From NCBI GenBank assembly GCA_030544215.1, contig JARZZO010000016.1, positions 33,378,001-33,442,000 of the forward strand: 64,000 bases of DNA, written 5' to 3'. Position numbers and translations under genes: made by a program. The notes under the pieces are model-generated. The model saw only the letters and a program-made list of their open reading frames with translations. It did not search any database and had not been told where the DNA came from. Source of the stretch: Zantedeschia hybrid cultivar (Eukaryota > Streptophyta > Magnoliopsida > Alismatales > Araceae). Of this stretch, positions 26,001 through 38,000 are shown in pieces. Position 1 is the first letter of the stretch, and every line of letters begins with the position of its first letter.

Positions 26001-29000
26001 GAAAGTCCCACCTCCTTTCTACAATCTTGAATAATTCCTCTACATACTTTCTTGAGATTGTAGGTATCTTCCTCTTTACGGCCTTCAATATGGCATACAC
26101 CAATCCTAAGGTTGGTGTCCGATCTCCATTCACGCAGTGCAAGACCTCATATAATGGCTCAATAAGCTGTACAATAAGCTTTATCTTAACCTAGAAATCA
26201 CTATTGTTCATCAAGCTTTCAATCTTCTTTTCTCGTTTGTCCCAAGCTCTCAGCAAACGTGGAGTGCAGCTATTTGTCACTTTTAAATATTTGCTTCAAG
26301 CCTACTTTATGTTTCAACATATTCTGCAAGGCAATAAAGTTGGTGGCAAATCTTGATTGCAGGCCTTAACAACTCACCATGTGTATGATCCCTCATCAAT
26401 CTCAATACATAAGAATGGTTGTAAATGTATCGTGTAATTTTTTGTGCTTTGGCAACATTCTTTTTGACAGTATCCCGCTGTCCAATTTCTTTCAGCATCA
26501 AATCTACACAATAGGCTGCACATGGGGTCCAGAACAAATGAGGTTTGCGGAGCATTAGCTCCTCTCCTGCCTTCTTGTACGCGGGGCCATTATCTGTCAC
26601 TACTTGGACCATGTACTTCTCGCCAATTTTCTCCACAACACTGTCCATCAGTTGCATAATGTATTTATGATTGTGTATCTGATTTGATGCATCCACAGAC
26701 TAATGATAGAACACTTGTTTGTCACAATACATAAAAAATTAATTAGACTAGTTTTGGTGGTCCCTGACTAGCCATCACATATGAGGGTAACTCCATATTT
26801 CTCCCACTTTTTTTTTGAAAGAAACAATGTACTGCTTAATCTCCTTGACCTCATCATCAAGATATTTTCTTGCCAGTTCTTTTGGAGTGAAGGGTTTAAC
26901 ATGTAACCCTTGAGCTTGTACTTCATGGATCATACTGGAATACTAAGGGCTGTTTGTTGCATTGAAGGAGATGCCTACATGATGTCAAAATTTTGCCACA
27001 ACCCTTCCCAATATATATCTTGGACTACTCTTCTTGTTGTAGCTATCATCAATCTTTGTATGATTCCCATGCTGCCTAGGAAACATATAAATGTCCACCT
27101 CCTCAACATGAGTGCTTGATTTGTGCTTCTGAGGCCGAGTGTAGGTGTTGGTCCATTAGTAAAATTAGAGGATACACTCCTCCTAGGTTGAGCCTGCCCC
27201 CTAGAGGAGCTCCCACCAGCACCTGATGATCCACCAACACCCTGCTCAGCCCCTTCAAAGTGAATCCCCTGAGCTCTTATAAATTCTCTCTCCCGATGCT
27301 CATACCTATTGAGCTCCAGTACTCGCTGAGTATGTAGAGAAGGAGGCTCACGTTCATATACCTCTTGAACATCATCATCACCATCAGACTCAGTCTAGCC
27401 TCCTTCATCATTATCTCTCCCACCTGCAACTCCGTAGATTATGCGTTCTTCCCTCTCTTTGTCTGTAGCCTTCTTTAAGCACACTTCCTTCAAACTTTTC
27501 AAGTGTTGATCTATCTGGGTCTTGACCTCCCTAGGAATATTTTTACACCCAAGCACTTTATTATACTCGACAGTTTTTCCTCCTGTAAGGTGCTTTTTCA
27601 ATCGAGAAAGACTACCGCCGTGTCCTATAAACTGATAGTAGTTGTACTTGAACTTGTGCGTACTGACAATAGCTGCACTTGAACTTGTGCCTACTGAAAT
27701 AAGAACAAAAAAATACATTAAATAACAAGTAAGAATAGTATGATTTGAAATGTTGTTAAAGTTATCCTTACATTAAAATAATTTTTACTTTTTATAAATT
27801 ATAAATATTAAATTATAAAAATGAACAAATTATTAATATATATTTAACAAATTAAATAAATTATAAATATTAATTGCACATATTTATAAAAGCATGACTT
27901 AAAGTGCATGAAGAACATAAATATAAGTTGAGGGCATGTCCAAATATTGTATACATGTATCACATTTAAAGATTATTAAGTAATAATATATTATACTATT
28001 AATTAATTTAATTACTTAAAAATAAGATTTAAAACTAAAATTTTTATACTTAAAACATAAAAGTTAAAATATAGATCTAAATCTAATCATTTTTTACTTC
28101 TAGAATCTAGAGTAGAGAATTTATAAATTATTTTATATTTATAAATTTATTTAATATTCTAATAATCATATTAATAAATTAATCTTCATACCTTAAGATT
28201 TTTGAATGAAATTTTAACCAAACATGTGACACTCACAAATCTATGCCTATTATCATATAAATAGATCATTTTTTTTTGATTTTTTTTTCTGTGTTTTTTT
28301 GATATTTAATAAAAATCTATAAATCAACCTCCAATTTGAACAAATCTTAATTTTTTATGTCAAATTTATAAAGAGACAATAGATCTACCTATTCTTCATG
28401 TTTTAATATTCTAAATAACATCAAACAATAAGAAAAGAAGATGAAAATAAAAAAATCTTAAGGTTCAGATGCTTATCTTGTTCAAACCGGATGAAAACAT
28501 TCCAAAGAGCTTGACAACCCTTTTTCTTTCCAACAAAATCACCTTCAAACCTTGAAAACCTCTTAGATCTCCCAAAACCGCCAAGAAAAATGGAAGCAAG
28601 AAGAGGGCGAAAGAACTTAGAAGGCTGCGGGTTCGTCGTTTGGTGCGTTTTTGTTTGGACAAAAACGCAACAGACAATTTTAGGGGTTTTAAGGGCCACA
28701 TCGTATCGGATCATGGCGTATCGGGCCGGATCTCAGCAACTCGATGCGTATCGTGCTTGATCGTGCCGGGTCACAGTGAGTCTAGCCCGAACTGTTGCGA
28801 GTCGGTGCGATCTGGCCCGATACGCGCCAAGTCGCTGTGATCCAGAGCCGGTCCATACCAGATCGGGCGAGCTGACCGTGCCAGCATATTGGGTCGGCCC
28901 AGATCCTAGTCAACTCATACGAGTCGGCCCGATACGGCAAACCTTGGTTATGACACAACTTTCCTTTGGAAGACTTGCCATCACGGTGCGACGAAGATAG

Positions 29001-32000
29001 GGAGGGAGATAGCTCCTCAACCCACGATTCTAGTTAGGTTCCATGTATACAATTTTTCCGATGCAGGCTCCCCCAATTTCCCTTCCTTCTCTATCACCTT
29101 CCCCAAAAAATATTGCATTGGCAGCAACAAATCTCTAGCAACCCTTCCTTTCCAAAGAAAGGAGGTGACAACAGGGAGTGGGGGTCATGCCAATCTTCTT
29201 GATGAATGGTCAGGTGCACAGATTGTAAAAAAGGCCAATATACTGGGGTTTCATTTGTAAAGACGGATGGAGCAATACAGAAAACTCTAGAAGACATGTT
29301 CCAAGGGTGAGTAGAGGCAAGGGGCGTAGATGCAAGGGATGAACAAAGGTGCATGCGAACTATAGAGCCTTTTGAAATCTACTGGTGATCATATAGCAGG
29401 AGCAAGTCTAGGAGGCTGAAATAGAAGGATGTCGTAAATAGTCTGCTATGAAGATAGCTGCCTAGAATATAAAGGGGTTGAATGCACAAATTTAAAAGAC
29501 AGTCGTGAAAGAATTTATTAGTGTAATGACCTAATCAACTAACTAGTCTAATAACTATGCTAGTTGGTAGACTTCCTAGGAAGGTTACCCATCCTGGGCG
29601 TGGATTGCAGGATCGGCGGATTCCGATCCGAATCGGTCGATCCGGATCGGGGCCTGATACGGGCCGATCCTTCATCCCCCCTTAAAGGGGGATTGGGAGA
29701 CAGCAATAGCAGCTGCTGCAGCTCTCCCTTCCCCCACCCGGTGCCCTCTGCCGCTGTCGATAGTTGCTGTAGCCGCCATCCTCTTCTCTCTCTCTTTGAG
29801 ATCTTGACGGAAAGAAGAGGGTTTTCACCCCGTCACCACTGGCTGGCCGTTCGGCAGCCACCGCCGTCGTTGTTGTCATCGTCACCGCCGCCGTTGACGT
29901 TAAATTTTTTTGCCGGATCCCGATCCGGTTTAAAGTATATTTTGATCTTATTATTTTTTTAAATTCTAAAAAAATTAGAAATGATGTATGGTAATATAGA
30001 TCTATTAATATTTAGTTTAAAACTTTTTTTAGTATGTTGATTAGACAAAATCCCCAAAATTAACCCTAATTAGGGTTAAAAATTAGGAATTTTGTATTAG
30101 TGTAATTAGGGTTCAATTAAGTGTGCCAAACACTCAATTGAACTTATTAGAACCTAATTGTATAGATTTGTGGATTACTTATATGTCATTAGCACTAATT
30201 TCTCAAAATTAACTTTAATTAAGAGTTAAAAATTAAGACTTTTTTATGATTAATGTAATTAGGATTTAATTGAGTGTGTCAAATACTCAATTGAAATTAT
30301 TAGAACCTGATTACATAGATTTGTGTATTAATTATACGTCATTAGTGCTAATTTTTTAAAACTAACTTTAATTAAAAATTAAAAATTAAAAATTAAAAAT
30401 TGGGGATTTTGTATGATTAATGTAATTATGGTTCAATTGAGTGTGCCAAACACTCAATTAAAATTAGTAGAATTTGATTGCATAGATTTGTACACTAAAT
30501 GTACGTTATTAGTGCTAATTTTTTAAAATTAACCTTAATTAGAGGTTAAAAATTGGGGACTTTGTATGATTAGTATAATCAGGGTTCAATTGAGTGTGCC
30601 AAACACTCAATTGAACGTATTATAATCTTATTGCATAGATTTGTGCATTAATTGCATATTATTAGCGTTATTTTTTTAAAATTAACTTTAATTAGGAGTT
30701 GAAAATTGGGACTTTTGTATGATTAGTGTAATTATGATTCAATCGAGTATGCCAAACACTCAATTGAACTTATTAGAGTATGATTACATAGATTTGTACA
30801 TTAATTGTACGTGATTAGTGCTACTTAAATTTATTTGTGTCTTTTTATGTTATGTAGGAATATGACAGAGCAAGGACATCATTAACAGAATGTAGAGCAG
30901 TATAGTGCTGATCTTGGTTGGCAGTATTGCAAACTAGTGGACAGTAAGCAAATGAGGGTCAAATGCAACTGATGTGAAAAAGAGATGGGTGGAGGTGTGA
31001 ATCATTTAAAAAATCATATTGTTGGTATAACAAGAGATGTCAACAGATGTGAGTCAGTTCCACTAAACTTGAAAAGGGAAATGAGTGCTTATATGCTGGA
31101 TAAAAAAAGCTCAAAAGGATTTATCAATTTAACAACAGATGGATCTATAAGATGAGATATCAGGATGCCAGAGATGAAGGGATAACAGTCTACTTGTTCA
31201 GCGGACGATCAGTTTAGATGATGGTGATGAAGATGATGATGATGAGGATCCAGATGACCCTGATCTAGAGTACACCAGAGCTGTTTGTGTCAGTATGCAG
31301 ACAAATAAAGAAGATGAGGACCGGTGAAGAGACATAGGATCATCAGTTGGATCAATACCTACCGGTTCTCAGTCTGGGAGATTCCTTCGTAGGGACTCTT
31401 CTATTGGCAGGACTGCTGGTACTGTGTTGGGTTGTAGACGGACATTAGATGTGGCACGAGATCCTATGAACCAATTTTTATACAGATCAAGGTTTGCCAG
31501 ACAGCCTAGAATCAAATAAGCATTGAAAGGAGTTAAGGCCTCGGCAAAAAATACCTTGAAAGGAATTGTGAAGTGGTTTTTGAATGCAGGTGTGCCATCA
31601 CATACAACATCTAGTCCATATTTTCAGAGGACGGTGGATGCAATTGCAGATGCTGGGCTTGATGTAAAGACCTCCACACCTTGTTACATTTATAATGTTG
31701 GGCTCGAAGAGGAGTACAATGAGTTGAAGGCATGGGTCGACAACTTAAAAAATGTGTGGAAGGAGCGTAGTTGTACCATCATGTGTGATGGTTGGACAGG
31801 GACTACAAGGAGATCCATGATTAATTTCCTTATGTATTGCAGCAAGGGCACTATTTTTTTGAAGTCTGTGGATGTCTCCAACAAAATAAAAAATGTTGAT
31901 TATTTGTATAGGCTAATAGATGAGGTAGTAGAGGAAATTGGTGACGATAATGTTGTGCAAGTGGTCACTGATAATGAAGTAAGTTATAAAGCAGCTGGTA

Positions 32001-35000
32001 GATTGTTGATGCATAAAAGGAAGCATTTGTACTGGGTGCCTTATGTAGCACATTCTATTGACTTGATGATGGAGAACGTAGGCAAAGAGCCTTTTGTTGT
32101 TGAGGTGGTAGAGTAGGCTTCGATGATCACCGGATTTATTTATAGTCACAACATGATCCTACATATGATGAGAGAGCGTATAGGTGGACGGGATCTCCTT
32201 TGTGCTGGCCCTACCAGATTTACATCCAATTTCATCTCTTTAGAGAGCCTGATAAAGTACAAGTATAAATTGTCCCAGTTAGTCCACTCTGACGATTTTC
32301 TAGTACACACAGGGACACTGAAGGCCGATGCTAAGGATGTTGCCATGGCATTGCGAACGTTGGTTAGGAAATTTTTGTTTTTGGGATAAAGTTTCTCGCT
32401 ACCTGAAAGTGGTTGACCCTCTGTTATATGTTCTGAGGTTGGTTGATGGAGATGACAAAAATGATATAGGGTATCTGTATAAGGCAATTGATAGAGCAAA
32501 GGAGCACTTGAGGGCAAGCAATCCTACATCTTTTGAAAAATGGTGGAGGATCATCGATGATAGATGGGAGTCGACTCTCCATCATGATCTCCATGCCGCT
32601 GGTTAATTCTATTTCTTTTCTAGTTGATTTTATTTGATTAATGTTAATGACATTTATTTTGATAACTAATGAACCTAATTTAAATGCATGGTATTTTTTC
32701 AACTCAAGATATCAATATGATGAGAGCGTGCACAATGATGGAGAGGTCCTTCGAGGCACAACTAATGTTACTACTAGAATATCAAGGAATATGAACGAAA
32801 AGATAGATGTCTTAGCAGAGGTAACATACAAAGTAGGAGAAGAGGGGAAGATGGGAGTGCTCGGATGCTCTCTGGGCTGTGATTGTCAAGGATCTGTGTT
32901 TTCATTTTGAGAATAAATAGAGCTTCTATCCTTCAACCAGCTACAATTTATCTCCCATATGGAAGAATATTGTTAAATGTACTAATTTTATGGTCACCTC
33001 CTGCGAAATCCAAGTGGGTAATGGCTGTGATACACAGTTTTGTAAAGACAAATGTTGCTCCAGCTTGGTCTTGTCTGTGCACTTTAGCAATCTATTTAAC
33101 ATTGCTCATAATCAAGAGGTTTCGGATGAGGAGGTATTATCTCACAGTGATGCAAGCCAGATTAATCTATTGTTGAGAAGGAACCTTACTTATGTGGAAA
33201 CAGAGGAACTGTTATCTCTGCTTAATCTAATCAATGGAGTTAGACTTGTGGAGAGGTGCATGATAAGAGAGTTTGGAGATGGACTAAAAATGGGCAGATT
33301 TCGGTTAAGTCCTTGGTTCAATTGCTGAATGATGGTGGTATCAGGGTTTGGTGGAAGGATCTAGTATGGTCTAACCATCTTCTTAATAAGATCAGGGTAT
33401 TTCTGTGGAAGCATGTTTGGAATAGAAGTCTTACGGGAATGAGAGCTAAGAAGCTTCATCTCCCTAGGAGTCCTTTATGTGTTTTCTGTACACTCTTTGA
33501 GGAAGACCAAAAGCATTTATTTTGTGGCTGTGGTATAATTTCTATTCAATGGAAGACTCTTTGTAGATTATTTGGACTTGTTTGGGTGTAGCATTCTTCT
33601 GTGTTGGAACTTTTGAGCTGGTGGAATACTGTTTGTCCTTCTAAAGATCTTAAAGATGTGTGGTTCTTCATTTGTCTGGCCATGTTGTGGACTATTTGGT
33701 GTGAGAGAAACATGAGGAAATTCAGTGATCATTTCAACAGTGCTAATGAATGACTGAAGAGTACATTTAGATGGGTGTAAGAGTGGGGAAGAGTTGCTGG
33801 TATTCTTAATGATAGGTGCTCTTGTTATTTTTGATAAGGCCAGACTGTAGAGAGAGCTGGTTTCTTGATGGTTCTTTTTAATTTGTATCTCTGTTTTATC
33901 TTCTTCATAAAACATAATTTGTAATTTCTTTTGAGCTTTCATGGGGACCTGGATGGGGGAATGTCCTATCCAGGTTGTGATGCCTTCTTGGGCATTCTTT
34001 GTACTCTTCTCTCATTGTTCAATGGAATTGTGACTTTATGTTACCTTTTTAAAAAAAACATACAAAGTAAGAGTTTATGGAAATCTAATGTTCTATCATT
34101 AACTTATGTCATTTACATTTATTTTGTAGATAGAGAGATTTAAATTGAAGATTGACATTTATGGATATGAGGACGTTAGGACTACAATAATGAGGACAAC
34201 TCCAAGTGAATTACATAATAAATAGCTAAACACTCAATTTAATGAATTACTACCATTAATTATTAATATTGTCTTTTTTTTTTTTGCAACAACTGAATGG
34301 TAGGTGCAGATTAATTATAGACAAGCTGCCACAAATCCTTTGGCATATATTGCAGTGAGAGTGCTTAGTCAAACTACTTCCAGCCAGTGTGAAAGAACCT
34401 TGAATACATTCAGTCTCATTCACACGAAGGTTCGTAATAGATTGAGTGTTTCTAGGCTGGAGAGGTTAGTGTACTGTCACTATAACATGTGCCTAAAGAT
34501 CAAGTAGATTCAGGAAAGACAGAGGCTTGAACGACAGAGATTCATGGAGTTTGGTGGCAGACCAGTTGATGAGCCTCTATATCAGATTGATATCGATGAA
34601 CTGCTGGATAAAGAACACCCATTGCATTCTTGGGTGGAGAGCAGACAGCCAGAGATGCTCAGCCTTAGTTTGATCCTCAGGATCGAAGTTGGGCAAGAGG
34701 TGAATTAGATTGAGTAGTTGCTCGAGATTTTGAATTTTAGGCAATAGATGAAGGAGGTGCATCTGTTCTTCAGAGGTGTCGAAAGTCAGCCACACTACCA
34801 TACACTGCTAGAGTTTCTGTCTCTCAACCAGCACTTAGGAGATCCACTACTTAGGTGGATCCACATAGAAGAAAAGACAAAGAGTCAGCGAGATCTTCAT
34901 TACAGTCATCTAGCATGAAAAAGAAAAAACAATCAAAATAAAAGTCTAGACAACAAGTGGACCCATCGAAAGAAGAACAAGAGGGAGACACAACTAGAAT

Positions 35001-38000
35001 TCAGCAGACTGGAGAGACACTTAAGGACACCCCATCTTTACCACCTCACTTGGCCAGCATGTACGAGGCAGAGAGACAAACTTACAGGCGTAGAAGAAGG
35101 CGGCTAACGAAACAGACCAAGTGGGGAGTGATGACTCCATTCAGGATGATGATGATGGAGATGGTGATAGTGATGGTGATGGTGATGATGGTGTTGTTGC
35201 TACTGCTGGACTATCAGGAGGTTATGGACTTGGGAGTAGTTATTCATGATACGAAGATTATTCTGCACCTCCGAGTCATTCTGAAGGAACTCAAGGCCAA
35301 AGACAAGGACAACAAGGGGGATTTGAAGGCCAGCAGAGACAGGCATGATATGATTGGCCCAACTAGGAATATGGATCTTCTTATCCGCCCATTTTCACCC
35401 CCCTACACTGCCGTATTCAGGCATTAGCAGCACTACTGATGGGTATTCTGGACCTCTATCTATTCAGTATGGCATTGATGTCCCTCCAGTACAATCGAGA
35501 GAAAGCTCAAGCCAACAAGCAAACACACCTCGAGGTATTCAAAGGGGATTCGAAGACCTCGTTAGCTCCTTGTTTGGCTATGGGTATCCATCATATATGT
35601 CGGCAGATTATGGGCCACCAGCTCAAACTTATGAGCCAAATGATGAAGGATCACAAACGTGATATTTCTAAAGTATTTTTTATTAATTCATGTAAAATAC
35701 TTCATAATGCCTTTTTTAATTAGCGCACAACAATAATTATTAGCGAGTTATTTGTCTTTAATGTTTATTTGTTATGGATGTGCATGATTGCATTCATTTT
35801 TATTCTACATTCATTGAATAATATGTATACAATTATTATTTTTTTCCTGATTTTTTTGATTTTTTCTGATTTTTCTATTTTTATTTTTTATTGGGCCGAT
35901 CTGGACCGGCCAATCTTCATCAGGATTAGTCGATCCAGCCGATCCGGATCGGATCGGATCGGGATTGGCAGGTCCCGATCCTGGGACCCGACCCGACCCA
36001 GAATTCCTTGATCTGAGTACAACTGAGCCACTGTTTTCCTTCTGTCCTCTAATAATAGGTACAACTGGTTGAATTGACTTGCAAAATCAGTAGTTGAACA
36101 CCAATTATCTTCCAAGAACCTGATCAACTGGCCATTCCCAAGCTTGTATGATACTACAGAGCTTACAAAGGGGACCATTTTATTAATATTCCTCCAAATT
36201 GGGGACATATTGGAGGAGGTTACAGGTTGGAGATTCCATTTTGGTGCAGAGGGATGGTACCTCCCTCTAGTAATCTTAAGCCACAGAGACTTATCCTCCT
36301 CTCCCATCCTTCAAATCCACTTAGTCAATAAAGCTTGATTGAAAACACCTATTTTGGTCAATCCACACCTCCTTATTCCTTGCTCTTACAACCTCTCTCC
36401 CATGCCACCAGATGGAGACTTCTTCTGTCCCTCTTACCCCCTTCCCAAAAAAGGAGCTCCTTTTTGATTCAATCAATCTTTCAACAATTTTTGGCATCCT
36501 AAATGTTGAAAGATGATATGTAGTCAACGATGAGAGGACTATTTTTGAAAGTACCCATCTTCCACCTGCTGAAAGAAATCTTGCCTTCCATCCCTCTAAC
36601 CTTGGTTCAAATCTTCTGATAAGGTCATCCCAGTCTCTGATTTTACATTGGACATCTGATGGAGTCAGTCCTAAATAGGTTATTGGGAACTCAGCCACTT
36701 TACATGAGAAAACACCAGCAATGTTCTGCACCTTTTCTTCTGATAGGTTAACTCCTACCACCTCTTATTTCCCATAGTTTATTGACAACCCTGTTATAGC
36801 CTCAATGAATACTGAATTTCTTCATATTGCATATCATCTCTTCATTCCCAGCCCTGGATGGCAGTACCGGCCGATACCGGTACGTACCGGCCGGTACGTA
36901 CCGGTATCGGCCGGTACCGATACCCGATATCTGTAAAAGGTATCGGCCGATACCGGTCGATACTGGGCCGGTACCGGCCGGTACGTACCGGTACCGGTAC
37001 CCACCGATACGGGTACCGGTACCGGTACTGCCATCCCTGAAATCCCAGCTGAAAAAAGGAGTGTATCATCAGCAAATCGTAAATGGGATAACATGAAACC
37101 ATTTCTTCCCACAGAAAACCCATCCGCCAGACTAAGGGATTCATCTCTCTCCCAAATAGTAGTCAAAATCTGTCCAACAATAATAAAGATAAGAAGGGAG
37201 ATTGGATCCCCTTGCCTCCACCCTTTGGAGCTGCTGAAATATCCACATGGTTCCCCATTAAACAATATGGAGAATTTTGAAGTTGATATGCAGCTCATGA
37301 TCCATCCTATCCATTTGTTTTTGAAAACCATAGCTCCAAGTGTTTTTTGAATGCACAACCAGCTCACGGTATCATAGACTTTTTCAAAATCCAATTTTAT
37401 CACTCCTTTCCTACTGCTTTTGTGAGAGTATATTGCTTCATGGGCTGATAGGAAACTGTCCAGCCCTCTGGAGCTGCTGAAATATCCACATGGTTCCCCA
37501 TTAAACAATATGGAGAATTTTGAAGTTGATATGCAGCTCATGATCCATCCCAATCCATTTGTGTTTGAAACCTATAGCTCCAAGTGTTTTTTGAATGCAC
37601 AACCAGCTCACAGTATCATAGGCTTTTTCAAAATCCAATTTCATTACCACTGCTTTCCTATTGCTTTTGTGAGAGTATATTGCTTCATGGGCTGATAGGA
37701 AATTGTCCAAGATGAACCTACCATTTAAGAAAACTGATTGATTTCTACTAATTACACTCTTTCACACCTTCTTCAGCCTGTTTGCCAATACTTCGGTGAT
37801 AATTTTGTAGCACCCATTGGGAAGGCTGATAGGCCTAAACTCTGACAATGTCTCTGCCCCTTCCTTTTTTGGAATTAGAACAATGAATGTTGCGTTGAAT
37901 CTTGCAGTGTTGAGAGGCATCTCCTGAAATTCTTCCATTACTTTCAGCAAGTCATCTTTAATTGTTTCCCAGAAGAATTGATAGAACCCCATAGAAAAGC

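Larger units (their letters stand above)
23658..28946 (-). mobile_element. hAT-C transposon, autonomous-size but broken (about 5.3 kb)
   Basis: The ends CCAAGATTCGCCGTATCG (left) and CCAAGGTTTGCCGTATCGG (right, minus strand) are terminal inverted repeats, with many GATCGGGCC/GTATCGG subterminal motifs. On the minus strand the order is an N-terminal BED-like piece (27718-27395), DUF659 (26696-26307, with VVQVVTDNGPAYKKAGE and TPCAAYCVDLMLKEIG), and the C-terminal dimerisation domain (25504-24821, SRCERNWSSFALIHTKIKN). A clear 8-bp duplication was not found; the flanks GGGTTTGA and TTATGACA do not match well. Confidence 0.85.
29601..36007 (+). mobile_element. hAT-A transposon, longest copy, carrying a nested LINE
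   Basis: The ends TGGATTGCAGGATCGGC and (reverse complement) GGAATTCTGGGTCGGGT resemble each other, and both edges are rich in GATCCGGATCGG. Order: GC-rich 5' end, five-unit palindromic array (about 30100-30860), BED-like zinc finger (30900-31050, VKCN*CEKEMGG...HLKNHI), acidic linker, DUF659 (31523-32116), middle domain (32123-32606), a 5'-truncated LINE insertion (32840-34056), dimerisation domain (34304-34507), basic/acidic linker, and a G/Q/S-rich tail ending EPNDEGSQT near 35662. Several stops remain, including a TAG at 32115-32117, so it is not intact. No matching target duplication was found. Confidence 0.88.
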
